Shown here: positions 44,478-53,679 of the stretch, piece by piece
How the letters are laid out: every line of letters starts with the position of its first letter
Position numbering within the stretch: position 1 is the stretch's first letter
DNA from: Bacteroidota bacterium
Lineage (GTDB): Bacteria; Bacteroidota; Bacteroidia; 2-12-FULL-35-15
Assembly: GCA_025963725.1 (NCBI GenBank)
Contig: JAOQAE010000003.1
Span: 496,001-560,000, forward strand
DNA: 64,000 nucleotides
Direction: 5' to 3'
Notes under the pieces: model-generated
Database searches by the model: none
The model's input: only the letters and a program-made list of their open reading frames with translations
Told to the model about the DNA's origin: nothing
Program-made: the position numbers and the translations under genes

Positions 44478-46751
44478 CTAAAACCCGTTATCTTCCCCGC
44501 CTTCACCTCCGCCGGTGCCTTCAAGGATCTCCTGGTTATATTTCTTACAATCCAACTCTATCTCTATTTTTTTTGACGGCTTTTCAAAATCTCCCTGCGA
44601 GATCCATTTAAGCGATTTATCGGCATATACTTTTTGCATGTATTTCGCAAAGATCGGCAATGCCATTTGCGCACCCTGTCCCTGGTCGCCATGGTCAAAA
44701 TGCACCGAACGGTCTTCCGCTCCTACCCAGCATCCCGAAACAAGGTCAGGCGTAATGCCCATGTACCAGCCGTCGGAATTGTTCTGCGTGGTTCCTGTTT
44801 TACCGGCCATCGGCTGCATGAGCTTGTAGCGGTAACGAAGGCGCACCCCGGTTCCCGCTTCCACAACGCCTTTCATCAGCTGGATCACCACGTATGCTTT
44901 TTCTTCGCTCATCACCTCTTCCGTTTTCGGCGCAAAATCAGCGATCACCTTTCCATTCTTATCCTCGATGCGGGTCACAAAGGTAGGCTGGATCCAAACC
45001 CCTTTATTTGCGAAGGTTGCCTGGGCACCCACCATTTCAAATACCGAGATCTCCGGTGTTCCGAGGCAGATGGAAGGCGTAGGATCGATCTTGCTCACCA
45101 CACCCATGCGGTGCGCGAAGTCGGCAACGGCAGGTGCGCCGAACTGCTTAATGAGGTACGCGGAAATGTAGTTGATGGAATTGGCGAGCGCAAACTGCAG
45201 CGTGATGATCCTGCCATTGAACTTTTCCTCGCCTGCGGCATTATCCGGGCAGTATAAAGGCTGCCCTGCAGGCATATCAATGCAGGTACGCACGTTCGGC
45301 AGGCGGTAGCAGGGCGAATATCCTTCCTGGATGGCAAGCGCATACACAAAGGTTTTAAAGGTGGAGCCCACCTGCCTTGCATGGCCGATCTGCACGTGGT
45401 CGTACTGGAAATATTTATGATTGTTGCCGCCTACCCAGGCCTTGATATAGCCGGTTTGAGGTTCTACCGACATAAAGCCGGTTTGCAGAAATCCCTTGTA
45501 ATAGCGAATGGAATCCCATGGCGACATCATTGTATCGATCTCCTTCTGCCAGCTGAACACGGTCATCGGGATCTTTGTCTTGAAATTCTTTTCGATCTCC
45601 GCTTCGCTCAGCCCGGCCTTTTTCAGCATGCGGTAACGCTCCGAGCGCTTCATGCCCTGCGCCATCAGGTTTTTGATCTCTTCCTTGTTCACGTTCCATG
45701 CAAAAGGGGCATTCTTCTTTTTCTTCAGCTCCTTATCAAAGGAAGCCTGGAGCTCGGTAAGATGTTCCTTCACCGCTTCTTCGGCATGCTTCTGCAGGCG
45801 CGAATCGATGGTTGTGTAGATCTTTAACCCGTCGCGGTAAATGTCGTACTTGCTGCCATCGGGCTTTCGGTTCTCTTCGCACCACTTTTTCAGGAACACA
45901 TCCCGCAGATATTCACGGAAGTATGGCGCGAGCCCTTCATTATGGTCTTCCGGGTGAAAGCTTAATTTCAGCGGGATCTTCTCAATCGAATCACATTGTG
46001 CCTGCGTGAGGTAATTGTATTTTACCATCTGGCGCAGCACGGTATTCCTTCTGCCTTCCGCACGCTCGTGAAAGCGGTTCGGATTAAAATACGCCGGGTT
46101 TTTGGCCATTCCCACCAGCATGGCTGCCTGCTCCATTTTCAGCGAGTCGGGAGTGGTGTTAAAATAGATCTGTGCAGCCGATTTAATGCCGACCGCATTG
46201 TTCACATAATCGAATTTATTCAGGTACAAGGCGATGATCTCTTCCTTGGTGTATTCCTTCTCCAGCTTCACCGCAATGATCCATTCCTTCATTTTACGGA
46301 TCACCAGCTTTATTCCGTGAAGGTCTTCCCGCGGGAACAGCATTTTGGCGAGCTGCTGCGAGAGCGTGCTTCCTCCGCCGGCAGCCGATCTCCCTGTAAG
46401 CGCGCCGGAAACCGCCCTGAACAAGGCACGCACATCCACGCCGGAATGCTCATAGAAACGGGCATCTTCCGTGGCGATCAATGCATTCACCACATTGGGT
46501 GAAATGTCTTTAAACTTCACATTGGTGCGGTTCTCGGCATAATATTTCCCGATCACTTTCATGTCGGATGAATACACTTCCGTTGCCAGGAGCGTCTTCG
46601 GGTTCTGCAACTCCTCCGTATCGGGAAGGTCGGAAAACAGCCTGATGCCCAGCACAAACAGTAATATTCCCAGGATAGGCCCTGCGAACAGGATCCAGAA
46701 CCCGATCACATACTTCCTGTGGTTCTCCTTTTTTGCTTTTTCTGCAGTCAT
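44478..46751 (-). CDS. Penicillin-binding protein 1A (bifunctional)
   Basis: 757 residues. One N-terminal membrane anchor (about 13-33). Glycosyltransferase 51 domain: ATEDARFYEHSGVD with catalytic Glu, GGSTLSQQLAKMLFP, and KEYTKEEIIALYLNKF. Transpeptidase domain: active-site GSTFK in RQVGSTFKTFVYA, SIN in LANSINYISAYL, and KTGTTQNNSDGWYMGITPD. It polymerises and cross-links peptidoglycan in the periplasm. The C-terminus is a short acidic, Gly-rich tail. It follows gldH in the same direction with 21 bp between, in the neighbourhood order common in Bacteroidota. Confidence 0.95.
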   Translation of the reverse strand: MTAEKAKKENHRKYVIGFWILFAGPILGILLFVLGIRLFSDLPDTEELQNPKTLLATEVYSSDMKVIGKYYAENRTNVKFKDISPNVVNALIATEDARFYEHSGVDVRALFRAVSGALTGRSAAGGGSTLSQQLAKMLFPREDLHGIKLVIRKMKEWIIAVKLEKEYTKEEIIALYLNKFDYVNNAVGIKSAAQIYFNTTPDSLKMEQAAMLVGMAKNPAYFNPNRFHERAEGRRNTVLRQMVKYNYLTQAQCDSIEKIPLKLSFHPEDHNEGLAPYFREYLRDVFLKKWCEENRKPDGSKYDIYRDGLKIYTTIDSRLQKHAEEAVKEHLTELQASFDKELKKKKNAPFAWNVNKEEIKNLMAQGMKRSERYRMLKKAGLSEAEIEKNFKTKIPMTVFSWQKEIDTMMSPWDSIRYYKGFLQTGFMSVEPQTGYIKAWVGGNNHKYFQYDHVQIGHARQVGSTFKTFVYALAIQEGYSPCYRLPNVRTCIDMPAGQPLYCPDNAAGEEKFNGRIITLQFALANSINYISAYLIKQFGAPAVADFAHRMGVVSKIDPTPSICLGTPEISVFEMVGAQATFANKGVWIQPTFVTRIEDKNGKVIADFAPKTEEVMSEEKAYVVIQLMKGVVEAGTGVRLRYRYKLMQPMAGKTGTTQNNSDGWYMGITPDLVSGCWVGAEDRSVHFDHGDQGQGAQMALPIFAKYMQKVYADKSLKWISQGDFEKPSKKIEIELDCKKYNQEILEGTGGGEGGEDNGF

Positions 46752-46772
46752 TGATTCTTGATTCGTATCTTT

Positions 46773-47261
46773 TTATTCCGCTTTTTCCACCCGGAAGCCT
46801 ATGTCCATGATGAGCGGCACCGTGTTGGTCCGCATGCCCTGCGTAACCTCGAAAGTGTATATTCCGGGCATTGGAAAACGTACATTTCTCTTGAATGGTA
46901 TGCGGTTATCATAAATATCGCCGATGCCTTTCCCGAGCCATTTTCCGTTCTCATCGGCAAGCATGCATTCGAGCGTATCGTTGGATTGCTTCCCGTTCGG
47001 GAATTTTGTTTTTACAAACAGGTAGAGGTTGCTGTACGGGTATCCATCGGCATTCCGTACGTTCACGTAAAAATTGGCGGGTGTTGCCGGGTCTTTGATA
47101 TCGACGCTGAAGCTCATCACATTGCTGCTGTCCCAGCCGCTTTCCGGCAGCGCCCTGTTCTCTTCAAAAATGCGGGAATTGTCGCAGGAAGAAAGAAATA
47201 CAAGGCTCAGCAGCAGGCCGGCTGCCGAAAAGAACATTGCGTTTTTTTTATGTATGCTCAT
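46773..47261 (-). CDS. gldH: Gliding motility lipoprotein GldH
   Basis: 162 residues with lipobox VFLSSC. The mature protein has the GldH pattern CDNSRIFEENRALPESGWDS, YPYSNLYLFVKTKFPNG, NDTLECMLADENGKWLG and the C-terminal IYTFEVTQGMRTNTVPLIMD. GldH is required for gliding in Flavobacterium johnsoniae and is linked to T9SS function. Its presence matches the T9SS substrates at the left end. It lies between ricT and pbp1A, the usual Bacteroidota context. Confidence 0.93.
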   Translation of the reverse strand: MSIHKKNAMFFSAAGLLLSLVFLSSCDNSRIFEENRALPESGWDSSNVMSFSVDIKDPATPANFYVNVRNADGYPYSNLYLFVKTKFPNGKQSNDTLECMLADENGKWLGKGIGDIYDNRIPFKRNVRFPMPGIYTFEVTQGMRTNTVPLIMDIGFRVEKAE

Positions 47262-47284
47262 AAAAACTGGATCCTGTTTGCTGT

Positions 47285-48751
47285 TTATCCTTCCGTTGGG
47301 GGAGGGGTAGGGTTGCTGTTTGGCTTCGGACGATTGTTGTTCCTGTTATTCCGGTTAGGCCTGTTATTCGGCTTGTTCGGGTTTGGTGTCCTGTTCGGGT
47401 TCGGATTCGGCTTATTTGAATTCGGGTTTGCGTTAGGATTCGGATTCGGCTTATTTGGATTCGGGCCCCTGTTCGGGTTCGGTTGCCTGTTAGGGTTAGG
47501 AGTCCTGTTCGGATTCGGCTGCCTGTTCGGGTTCGGGTTTGGATTAGCGCCCTGCTGCTTTGGCTGTGCCGGGTTCTGCACGCCGCCTTCCGGGGTTCTC
47601 CGCTTGTTATTGCTCTTGCCCCTCGATTTTGGCTTTTTGCTTTTATCGAAGCGCGTTAAGCTGTCCTGCCCAACCACATTCTCATAATCCGGGCTCTTCT
47701 CAACAATTTTCTTCTCGATGTGCACCAGCAGGTCGGCAGGCTTGTTGCCTTCCTTGTTCATCGCCATCACTTCCTTTACGCGGTCAACGCTCAGCTGGAT
47801 AAAATTATCCGGCTCATGCGTGTAGGAGAAGAACATGCGCTTCCTGAAAATATCTGTCTTTTGGTGAAATGCCCTTCCTTTTTCGGTTTCCAGCTTCACG
47901 TTGTTCACTTCGGGAATATCCCTCAGCGCATCCATGTAGCTGTCGAGCTCGTAGTTGAGGCAGCATTTTAATTTTCCGCATTGTCCGGCAAGCTTCAGCG
48001 GGTTCAGCGAAAGCTGCTGGTAGCGCGCTGCGCTGGTGGATACGGAACGGAAATCCGTCAGCCAGGTGGAGCAGCATAATTCCCTTCCGCAGGAGCCGAT
48101 AGCGCCTAAGCGGCTGGCTTCCTGCCTTGCACCGATCTGGCGCATCTCGATCCGCACCTTGAATTCATCCGCAAGCACTTTGATAAGCTCACGAAAATCC
48201 ACGCGGTCATCGGCGGTATAATAGAAAACCGCCTTTGTACGGTCGCCCTGGTATTCCACATCGCTGATCTTCATCTGCAGCCCCAGCTTTACGGCGAAGG
48301 TCCTTGCGCGATACATCGTTGCCTGCTCGAGCCCTTGCGCTTCCTGCCATTTTTCAATGTCGGACTGCTTTGCCTTGCGGTATACTTTTTTGATCTCCTG
48401 CGATGCGGGATCCACTTTCTGCTTTTTCATCTGCAGGCGCACCAGCTCTCCTGAAATGGAGATGATCCCGATATCGTGGCCGGGTGATGCTTCCACTGCA
48501 ACTACATCCCCAACGTTCAGCTGGAGGTTATTTACGTTCCTGAAAAATTCCTTGCGGCTGTTCTTGAAACGGATCTCGACAATATCAAATTCCGGTTGTC
48601 CGCCGGGAAGCTCCATGTTGGCAAGCCAGTTGAACACATTTAATTTGTTACATCCGCCTGCGCCGCACGAGCCATTATTTTTGCAACCGCCGGGTAATCC
48701 TGTACTTGCCGTACTGCATCCCCTGCCTGTTGAACATCCACTGCATCCCAT
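47285..48751 (-). CDS. ricT: PSP1-domain protein RicT/YaaT-like, with Asn-Pro repeat tail
   Basis: 488 residues. A Cys/Gly-rich N-terminus (MGCSGCSTGRGCS...GCKNNGSCGAGGC, about 1-34), then the PSP1 domain (about 50-310) with VAVEASPGHDIGIIS, GARQEASRLGAIGSCGRELCC and CGKLKCCLNYE. In Bacillus the RicT homolog joins RicA and RicF in an Fe-S-bearing complex affecting RNA turnover. Residues about 375-488 are low complexity, first Lys/Arg-rich and then many NPNPN and RQPNPN units, without predicted fold. The tail is AT/GC-biased tandem DNA and is likely variable in length. Confidence 0.88.
   Translation of the reverse strand: MGCSGCSTGRGCSTASTGLPGGCKNNGSCGAGGCNKLNVFNWLANMELPGGQPEFDIVEIRFKNSRKEFFRNVNNLQLNVGDVVAVEASPGHDIGIISISGELVRLQMKKQKVDPASQEIKKVYRKAKQSDIEKWQEAQGLEQATMYRARTFAVKLGLQMKISDVEYQGDRTKAVFYYTADDRVDFRELIKVLADEFKVRIEMRQIGARQEASRLGAIGSCGRELCCSTWLTDFRSVSTSAARYQQLSLNPLKLAGQCGKLKCCLNYELDSYMDALRDIPEVNNVKLETEKGRAFHQKTDIFRKRMFFSYTHEPDNFIQLSVDRVKEVMAMNKEGNKPADLLVHIEKKIVEKSPDYENVVGQDSLTRFDKSKKPKSRGKSNNKRRTPEGGVQNPAQPKQQGANPNPNPNRQPNPNRTPNPNRQPNPNRGPNPNKPNPNPNANPNSNKPNPNPNRTPNPNKPNNRPNRNNRNNNRPKPNSNPTPPPTEG
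47290..47560 (-). repeat. Asn-Pro codon repeat in ricT
   Basis: Short tandem units coding NPNPN, RQPNPN and KPNPN occupy the 3' end of ricT. On the plus strand this reads as GGATTCGG/GGGTTCGG-type repeats. Units of 6-18 bp make slippage likely. Confidence 0.7.
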
Positions 48752-48809
48752 AAATTTATATTTAAGTTGATTGTGTTTAATTTTTAAGTACCTCTAATCT
48801 CTCAGAGGA

Positions 48810-48850
48810 TACACACCCCTAACCCCTCTCAAGAGGGGAATTGATCCTGC
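48810..48850. repeat. CCCCTCT hairpin repeat, copy 2
   Basis: ACACACCCCTAACCCCTCTC, then AAGAGGGGAATTGATCCTGC. It pairs with the inverted copy at 48920-48951, so the 198-bp ricT-holB gap carries a large imperfect inverted repeat. Nothing else is seen in the gap. Confidence 0.65.
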
Positions 48851-48919
48851 ACGCTTTGAAATTTCAGATTTGTATCCTGCTTTCGTTTTCTTTTATTAAT
48901 CTCTCTTTGAGCACCGCCA

Positions 48920-48951
48920 ACTCCCCTCTTGAGAGGGGCCGGGGGTGTGTT
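48920..48951. repeat. CCCCTCT hairpin repeat, copy 3 (inverted)
   Basis: CTCCCCTCTTGAGAGGGGCC followed by GGGGGTGTGTT is the reverse complement of the family seen at 44355, 48810 and 58730. It ends at the holB stop codon. Confidence 0.6.
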
Positions 48952-50092
48952 ATCTGCTTGCTAATTCCTGCTTCGGAACATTCAGCAGTTCATTGAACTT
49001 AAATGCAAGGTCCATGAACAGGATCTTTGCATTTGCATTCCGCTCCATGTGATAATGTGCCTTGTTCAGCTCGTCCATAAAGCGTTCGATGTTAGCCGCA
49101 TGAATGAAGGGGGCAAACTTCTTCACAAATTCCTGTTCATCTTTTCCAAGCTTGATCAGGCTTGCATCGCCATAATTCACGATCATGCTTTCGCGGATAA
49201 TGTGCAATGCATAATTGATAAAATTCTTCTGCCGTTCCCTTCCCGCTGCGCTCATCTCATCGATCCAGGCGAACACGCCCTGCGGATTGAACTTTAAGCT
49301 GGCGCGCATCAGCTTCTGAAAGCCGGAAAGGTTCTGTGCTGCATTCTCATTCTCATTGAGCAGCAGCAATGCTTCCGCATAATTGCCATCCGCCAGGTGA
49401 GCTGTTCTTTCAGCGTTTTCCGGGGAAAGGCCATGACTCTCAACAAGCACGTTCATCAGATCAGTATCCGAGATCTTCGGGATCTTGATGAGCTGCGTTC
49501 TTGAAACAATGGTACGCAGCAGCTGGTCCTCGCTTTCGCAAACCAGCAGGAACAGCGTTTTATCGGGCGGCTCCTCGAGGATCTTCAGCAGCTTGTTCGC
49601 AGAAGCCTGGTTCATCTTCTCCGCCTGCCAGATGACCATGATCTTATATTCCGCTTCGTAGGTGGTAAGGCTCAGCTTCCTGAGCACCTCGCCGCTTTCC
49701 TCCACGCCGATCACGGCCTGCTTGTTCTCCGCATCAAGGCTTTCAAACCAGTTGTAAAGGGTGATGTACGGGTTATCGAGAAACGATTCCCTCCATTTGG
49801 GCGCTACATCCGTGCTTACGCGAACGTCTTTGGAAAGCGCCACGGGATAAACAAAATGAAGGTCGGGATGAATAAGCTTGTTATATTTTACACAGGAGGA
49901 GCAGGTTCCGCAGGAATCCGCGGGCTGCTTGTTCACGCAGGAAATGTATTGTGCATAGGCAACCGCAAGCGCCAGGTTTCCGCTGCCCTGCGGCCCGAGG
50001 AACAGCTGGGCATGACTGATGCGCCCCTCTGCTACGGAACGCACCAGGCGCTCTTTCACTGCCTGTTGACCTATGATCTCACTGAATAGCAT
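48950..50092 (-). CDS. holB: DNA polymerase III, delta-prime subunit
   Basis: 380 residues. AAA+ clamp-loader subunit: start MLFSEIIGQQAVKERL, HAQLFLGPQGSGNLALA in the Walker A place, a zinc-binding cluster (CVNKQPADSCGTCSSCVKY) followed by HPDLHFVYP, then IMVIWQAEKMNQASANKLLK, LEEPPDKTLFLLV and the SRTQLIKIPK sensor region (SRT in place of SRC). Walker A ends GSGN rather than GKT/S, consistent with delta-prime proteins that do not hydrolyse ATP. It is part of the replicative clamp loader. It neighbours ricT and gldH as in many Bacteroidota. Confidence 0.93.
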   Translation of the reverse strand: MLFSEIIGQQAVKERLVRSVAEGRISHAQLFLGPQGSGNLALAVAYAQYISCVNKQPADSCGTCSSCVKYNKLIHPDLHFVYPVALSKDVRVSTDVAPKWRESFLDNPYITLYNWFESLDAENKQAVIGVEESGEVLRKLSLTTYEAEYKIMVIWQAEKMNQASANKLLKILEEPPDKTLFLLVCESEDQLLRTIVSRTQLIKIPKISDTDLMNVLVESHGLSPENAERTAHLADGNYAEALLLLNENENAAQNLSGFQKLMRASLKFNPQGVFAWIDEMSAAGRERQKNFINYALHIIRESMIVNYGDASLIKLGKDEQEFVKKFAPFIHAANIERFMDELNKAHYHMERNANAKILFMDLAFKFNELLNVPKQELASR

Positions 50093-50150
50093 TTGTTCTG
50101 TCGGGAGCTGCGTCCTTTTTTTATTGTTTGCAAACGATTTTAAGCGATCT

Positions 50151-50158
50151 CAAAGATA
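50151..50158 (-). promoter_or_regulatory. Possible -7 element for holB
   Basis: Read on the minus strand, TATCTTTG fits TAnnTTTG and lies about 60 bp before the holB ATG. A TTTG lies only 15 bases upstream, which is too close, so support is partial. Confidence 0.35.
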
Positions 50159-50277
50159 AGCAATCATTCGGCACAAAGCCCCGGAGGCGGGACAAATTTT
50201 GAACCTTCGAATATTGATAAGTGCCGGAACAAATTTTTGATTACTTTAGCAGTTATAACCCTGCTAAAACACAAGCA

Positions 50278-50913
50278 ATGAAACACTATTTTCCGCTCGC
50301 GATCTGCATCCTGATGCTCTCTGTATCCTGCAAGAAGGACAACGTACAACCCGCTCCTGCCGCCACTTCCCCGGCCAATGTTGCAAACGGCTACCCGCTC
50401 ACCATCGGCAGCTACTGGATCTATGAGAACACCGATATCGACACCAATAACGTGGAAACGATCAACGTTTCCAACCCGAGCGACAGCTGTTATATTTCAG
50501 GGGACACTGTTTTCGCCGGAAAAACATACATGGTTTTTGTGGGCATGATCGGCAATGAAAATGCGGTGTTCTTCAGAAGGGATTCATCCGGCTTCATTGT
50601 TGACCCGGCCGGTTCCATTTATTACTCAAAAACCGACTTTACAAACACGCTCCGCACCTGGTCGGTTCCCGGATACCTTGAGGGATATTTCAAAATGGTT
50701 GGCCCTGCCACTACCGTTTCCGTACCTGCGGGAACCTATCAAACCTATGATTACCAGGGAATGATCGTATTCGCATCGGGCTATCCATGGGATAACCCGC
50801 GCTATGTGCATTCCTATTATGCCAACGGCGTAGGGCTTGTGAGGGAAACTTCCTTCTTCACCGCTTCTCCTAACTACATTGCGAGGAGACTGCTTCGCTA
50901 CCACATCCAGTAA
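50278..50913 (+). CDS. Lipoprotein of unknown function (211 aa)
   Basis: ATG 50278 is chosen over the in-frame GTG at 50221 because it opens a clean lipoprotein signal (MKHYFPLAICILMLSVSC, Cys18). The mature part starts with a Pro/Ala linker, then PLTIGSYWIYENTDIDTNN, a beta-strand pattern common in small Bacteroidota lipoproteins, and ends YYANGVGLVRETSFF. The function is not recognised. The next gene, also a lipoprotein, starts 8 bp downstream, so both are probably co-transcribed. Confidence 0.75.
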   Translation: MKHYFPLAICILMLSVSCKKDNVQPAPAATSPANVANGYPLTIGSYWIYENTDIDTNNVETINVSNPSDSCYISGDTVFAGKTYMVFVGMIGNENAVFFRRDSSGFIVDPAGSIYYSKTDFTNTLRTWSVPGYLEGYFKMVGPATTVSVPAGTYQTYDYQGMIVFASGYPWDNPRYVHSYYANGVGLVRETSFFTASPNYIARRLLRYHIQ

Positions 50914-50921
50914 TTCCGGCC

Positions 50922-52019
50922 ATGAGCTGCCTGAGGATCCCTGCTGCTGTATTGCTTCTCTTCGTTTTGCTTTTTGCATGCGAAAAGGACCCGCAGATAA
51001 AAGCAGGCCCCGAACAGCTGAAGCTCGAAGTATTTGCAAAAAACCTCCAGGTTCCCTGGGGAATGGGCTTTTTGCCGAACGGCGACTTTCTTTTTTGCGA
51101 GCGTGACGGCGAGATCAACCTGAAACGGAAGGACGAAGCCGATTACGATCTTATTATGTTCCGCGCCGTGCAGCCTTCCGAAGGCGGATTGCTCGGGCTT
51201 GCCATCGATCCTGATTTCGAACACAATCATTTTATTTTTATCTACGAAACGGTTGTAGGTTACAACCAGCTGGTGCGCCTGAAAATGGAGAACGGCATTC
51301 TTTCACAGGATGCGATTGTGCTCAGCGGCATCCCTGCAGCGAATAATCACGATGGCGGCGCGCTGCGCTTCGGGCCCGATGGATTTTTGTATTTAGGCAC
51401 TGGCGATGCCACCAGCCCTGCGCTTGCACAGGATACGGCCTCTCTTTCAGGAAAGATCCTTCGCCTCGACCGCAACGGCAATGCAGCTCCGGGGAACCCT
51501 TTCAATAGCCGTATCTGGACATACGGCCACAGGAATGTGCAGGGCTTCGACTGGAATGCCAATGGAAAAATGATCGCAACGGAACACGGCCCTACCAGTG
51601 AATTTGGCTGGTGCTGCCACGATGAGCTTAATCTCATTGAGCCGGGAAAAAATTACGGCTGGCCGATAGCCATGGGCGGAACAGAATCGGATTCGCTTAC
51701 TCCTGCCATTTATCAAACAGGCTTTGAAGTATGGGCGCCATCGGGCTGTACCTTCATCAAAGGCACGGAATGGGGGAGCTGGGAAGGCGATCTTATTTTC
51801 GGAGCGCTCAAAGCTCAGCGGCTGGTGCGCTTTGATATCAGCGCCGACGGAACACAGGCCGCTAACAGGCAGGATACGCTCATTGGCATGTTCCAGCGGC
51901 TTCGCAACATTGTGCAGGCGCCCGACGGCTCATTGCTGTTCTCTTCTTCAAATGTCGGAACTGCAAGTCCGCCGCCGCTTGCAGGCGATGATAAGATCTA
52001 CCGCTTGTACTGGGAGTAA
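50922..52019 (+). CDS. PQQ-type sugar dehydrogenase-like lipoprotein
   Basis: 365 residues with lipobox LLFAC. Six-bladed propeller of the soluble glucose/sorbosone dehydrogenase family: LQVPWGMGFLPNGDFLFCER, PSEGGLLGLAIDPDF, NNHDGGALRFGPDGFLYLGT with the catalytic-type His, WTYGHRNVQGFDW, EHGPTSEFG and NYGWP. Members oxidise aldose sugars in the periplasm using PQQ; some act on other polyols. No PQQ biosynthesis genes are visible, so cofactor supply is unknown. Length is slightly shorter than classic GdhB. Confidence 0.88.
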   Translation: MSCLRIPAAVLLLFVLLFACEKDPQIKAGPEQLKLEVFAKNLQVPWGMGFLPNGDFLFCERDGEINLKRKDEADYDLIMFRAVQPSEGGLLGLAIDPDFEHNHFIFIYETVVGYNQLVRLKMENGILSQDAIVLSGIPAANNHDGGALRFGPDGFLYLGTGDATSPALAQDTASLSGKILRLDRNGNAAPGNPFNSRIWTYGHRNVQGFDWNANGKMIATEHGPTSEFGWCCHDELNLIEPGKNYGWPIAMGGTESDSLTPAIYQTGFEVWAPSGCTFIKGTEWGSWEGDLIFGALKAQRLVRFDISADGTQAANRQDTLIGMFQRLRNIVQAPDGSLLFSSSNVGTASPPPLAGDDKIYRLYWE

Positions 52020-52066
52020 ATCCCAATCTATCGCGAAGCGATGTAATCTGAATCTGTGCCGAATAA

Positions 52067-52996
52067 CTACGTTGATGGCACTCCAATTGCTTCTTCCGGA
52101 GTCTTCAATGTGTTCCTATCAAAGATCCATATTAGCACTACAATGAGCATGCAGGTGATGATCCCCGCTATTCCGGCGATGCTTCCTACAAGATCAGTAT
52201 ATTCGTAACACAGCATCAGCAGCCCGCTCCCGGCCGCATTGATCATGCCGTGGAACAGCGCGGGTGCGATCACCGAATTTGTTTTTGCCCTCATCCAGCT
52301 CATGATAAAACCCATAGAGATGCTGAGCGGCACCATCAGGAAGACGCCTGCAAAAGGATGATCGGGATAATTATGTCCCTGTAAAATGATCGGCGCATGC
52401 CACAATCCCCAGATGGTACCGATCAGCAGATTGCTTTTCCAGAAGCCGAGAGAGCGTGTTTCATTGTATAGGAATCCGCGCCATCCAAGCTCTTCACCAA
52501 ATGTAAAAATACTGTTGACGAGCCCGCCGATAAACACAGAAGCAATAACCGTGATCCCGAGCAGGGCTGCCGGAGGTATCGGGATTTTCGGCACACTGGA
52601 AACTCCGGACTGCATCATCATCTCCTGCATGCGCGCATCGAACAATCCCTGGTCGAAGCTGTAAAATCCGAAGCCGCTAATGTGCATCGCGTTGCCGAAC
52701 AAAAGGACAACACCCACATACAAAAGGCAGAGCAATACCTGCACAAGCGGGATCCAGAGAAATGCTTTCCATTTTGTTTTCCTGAAATCGAGCCCCAGCG
52801 ATTTAACAGGCTGTTTGTAAATCCCTTTGTGCACAATGATCGCAGCAGCTGCAGGCGCCATCATGTAAAAAACGGCAACCACAACAAGCGAGATGCCGCT
52901 GCCGTATTTAATTCCCGCGAGATACAGGATTCCCGCGCTGCTCCAGCTGATGCTGAATGCGAACAGCAGGAACAAAAGGATCTTTTTTATATTCAT
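52067..52996 (-). CDS. CPBP-family intramembrane metalloprotease
   Basis: 309 residues from ATG 52996; the longer frame to 53200 is rejected because its extra 68 residues overlap the sdpI gene and lack a signal or membrane pattern. About eight membrane segments. CPBP/Abi motifs are present: EELGWRGFLYNE (motif 1), GLWHAPIILQGHNY (motif 2), and FHGMINAAGS (motif 3). Such proteases process CAAX-like proteins or give self-immunity to bacteriocin-like peptides. It follows sdpR-sdpI in one operon, which favours the immunity reading. Confidence 0.88.
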   Translation of the reverse strand: MNIKKILLFLLFAFSISWSSAGILYLAGIKYGSGISLVVVAVFYMMAPAAAAIIVHKGIYKQPVKSLGLDFRKTKWKAFLWIPLVQVLLCLLYVGVVLLFGNAMHISGFGFYSFDQGLFDARMQEMMMQSGVSSVPKIPIPPAALLGITVIASVFIGGLVNSIFTFGEELGWRGFLYNETRSLGFWKSNLLIGTIWGLWHAPIILQGHNYPDHPFAGVFLMVPLSISMGFIMSWMRAKTNSVIAPALFHGMINAAGSGLLMLCYEYTDLVGSIAGIAGIITCMLIVVLIWIFDRNTLKTPEEAIGVPST

Positions 52997-53016
52997 GGCT
53001 GATGTGTTTCTTGAAT

Positions 53017-53667
53017 TTATTTTACGCTGCCGGTGTTCTGGATCTTTTTGAAGAGAATGAAGGAATAAGCGACCGGGATCACCGAGATCACAATGATGAA
53101 GGCGCCGAAAGCTTCCTCGGGAAGCAATGGCAGCAGGGCCATCATAATAAGGCTGGAGAATACCCAGAGCTTCGCGGTAAGGCGGTGCGTTTTTGTCCAT
53201 ACCTCTTCATTGGCCAGCGTCCATGGCGTGCGCACCCCGATAAAATAATTAGGTCGCACATTGCCCATGTAGTTTCCAAGCAGCAGGAACAGCAGCAGCA
53301 TTCCATACATCATGAACAGCGAAATGTTAAAGGCATATCCCAGCGAGTAAAACGCGATCACGAAGAACAGGAACGTGAAGAAGGCATGCAGCACGAGGCG
53401 GATGATAAAATATTTGTCGGAAAATAATTTATAGTTCTTCCCTGAAGGATCTATTTTCGGAAGCAGCATAAACAGGAAATACATGCCGGTGTTTATCAGG
53501 GGAAGCATTAGCAATCCGAAGGTTTTTCCGCTGTAATCATCGGGCTTCCCATCCATTCCGAAATGTGTGGGGATCTGTTCCGGGAAGCGGTCCCAGTACA
53601 CTGCCAGAAATGCAAACGGGATGATCAGCATCAGCCAAACCGCCCAATCTTTTTTTAATGTTTCCAT
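53017..53667 (-). CDS. sdpI: SdpI-family membrane protein
   Basis: 216 residues with about six membrane segments. N-terminal DUF1648-like segment (RFPEQIPTHFGMDGKPDDYS) and C-terminal SdpI part with NYMGNVRPNYFIGVRTPWTL and WTKTHRLTAKLW. In Bacillus, SdpI both protects against the SdpC killing factor and sequesters the repressor SdpR at the membrane. Here it is preceded by an sdpR-like gene 12 bp upstream. No toxin gene is visible nearby, so it may be an orphan immunity or signal-sensing protein. Confidence 0.9.
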   Translation of the reverse strand: METLKKDWAVWLMLIIPFAFLAVYWDRFPEQIPTHFGMDGKPDDYSGKTFGLLMLPLINTGMYFLFMLLPKIDPSGKNYKLFSDKYFIIRLVLHAFFTFLFFVIAFYSLGYAFNISLFMMYGMLLLFLLLGNYMGNVRPNYFIGVRTPWTLANEEVWTKTHRLTAKLWVFSSLIMMALLPLLPEEAFGAFIIVISVIPVAYSFILFKKIQNTGSVK

Positions 53668-53679
53668 GATATATGTTTT

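Noticed and set aside
46758-47687. A 309-codon plus-strand frame over gldH and the ricT tail
   Set aside because: It is the complement of gldH and of the Asn-Pro repeat, giving an artificial Gly/Phe/Leu-rich protein.
52997-53200. N-terminal extension of the CPBP protease by 68 codons
   Set aside because: It overlaps sdpI, has no membrane or signal pattern, and ATG 52996 opens a proper hydrophobic start.
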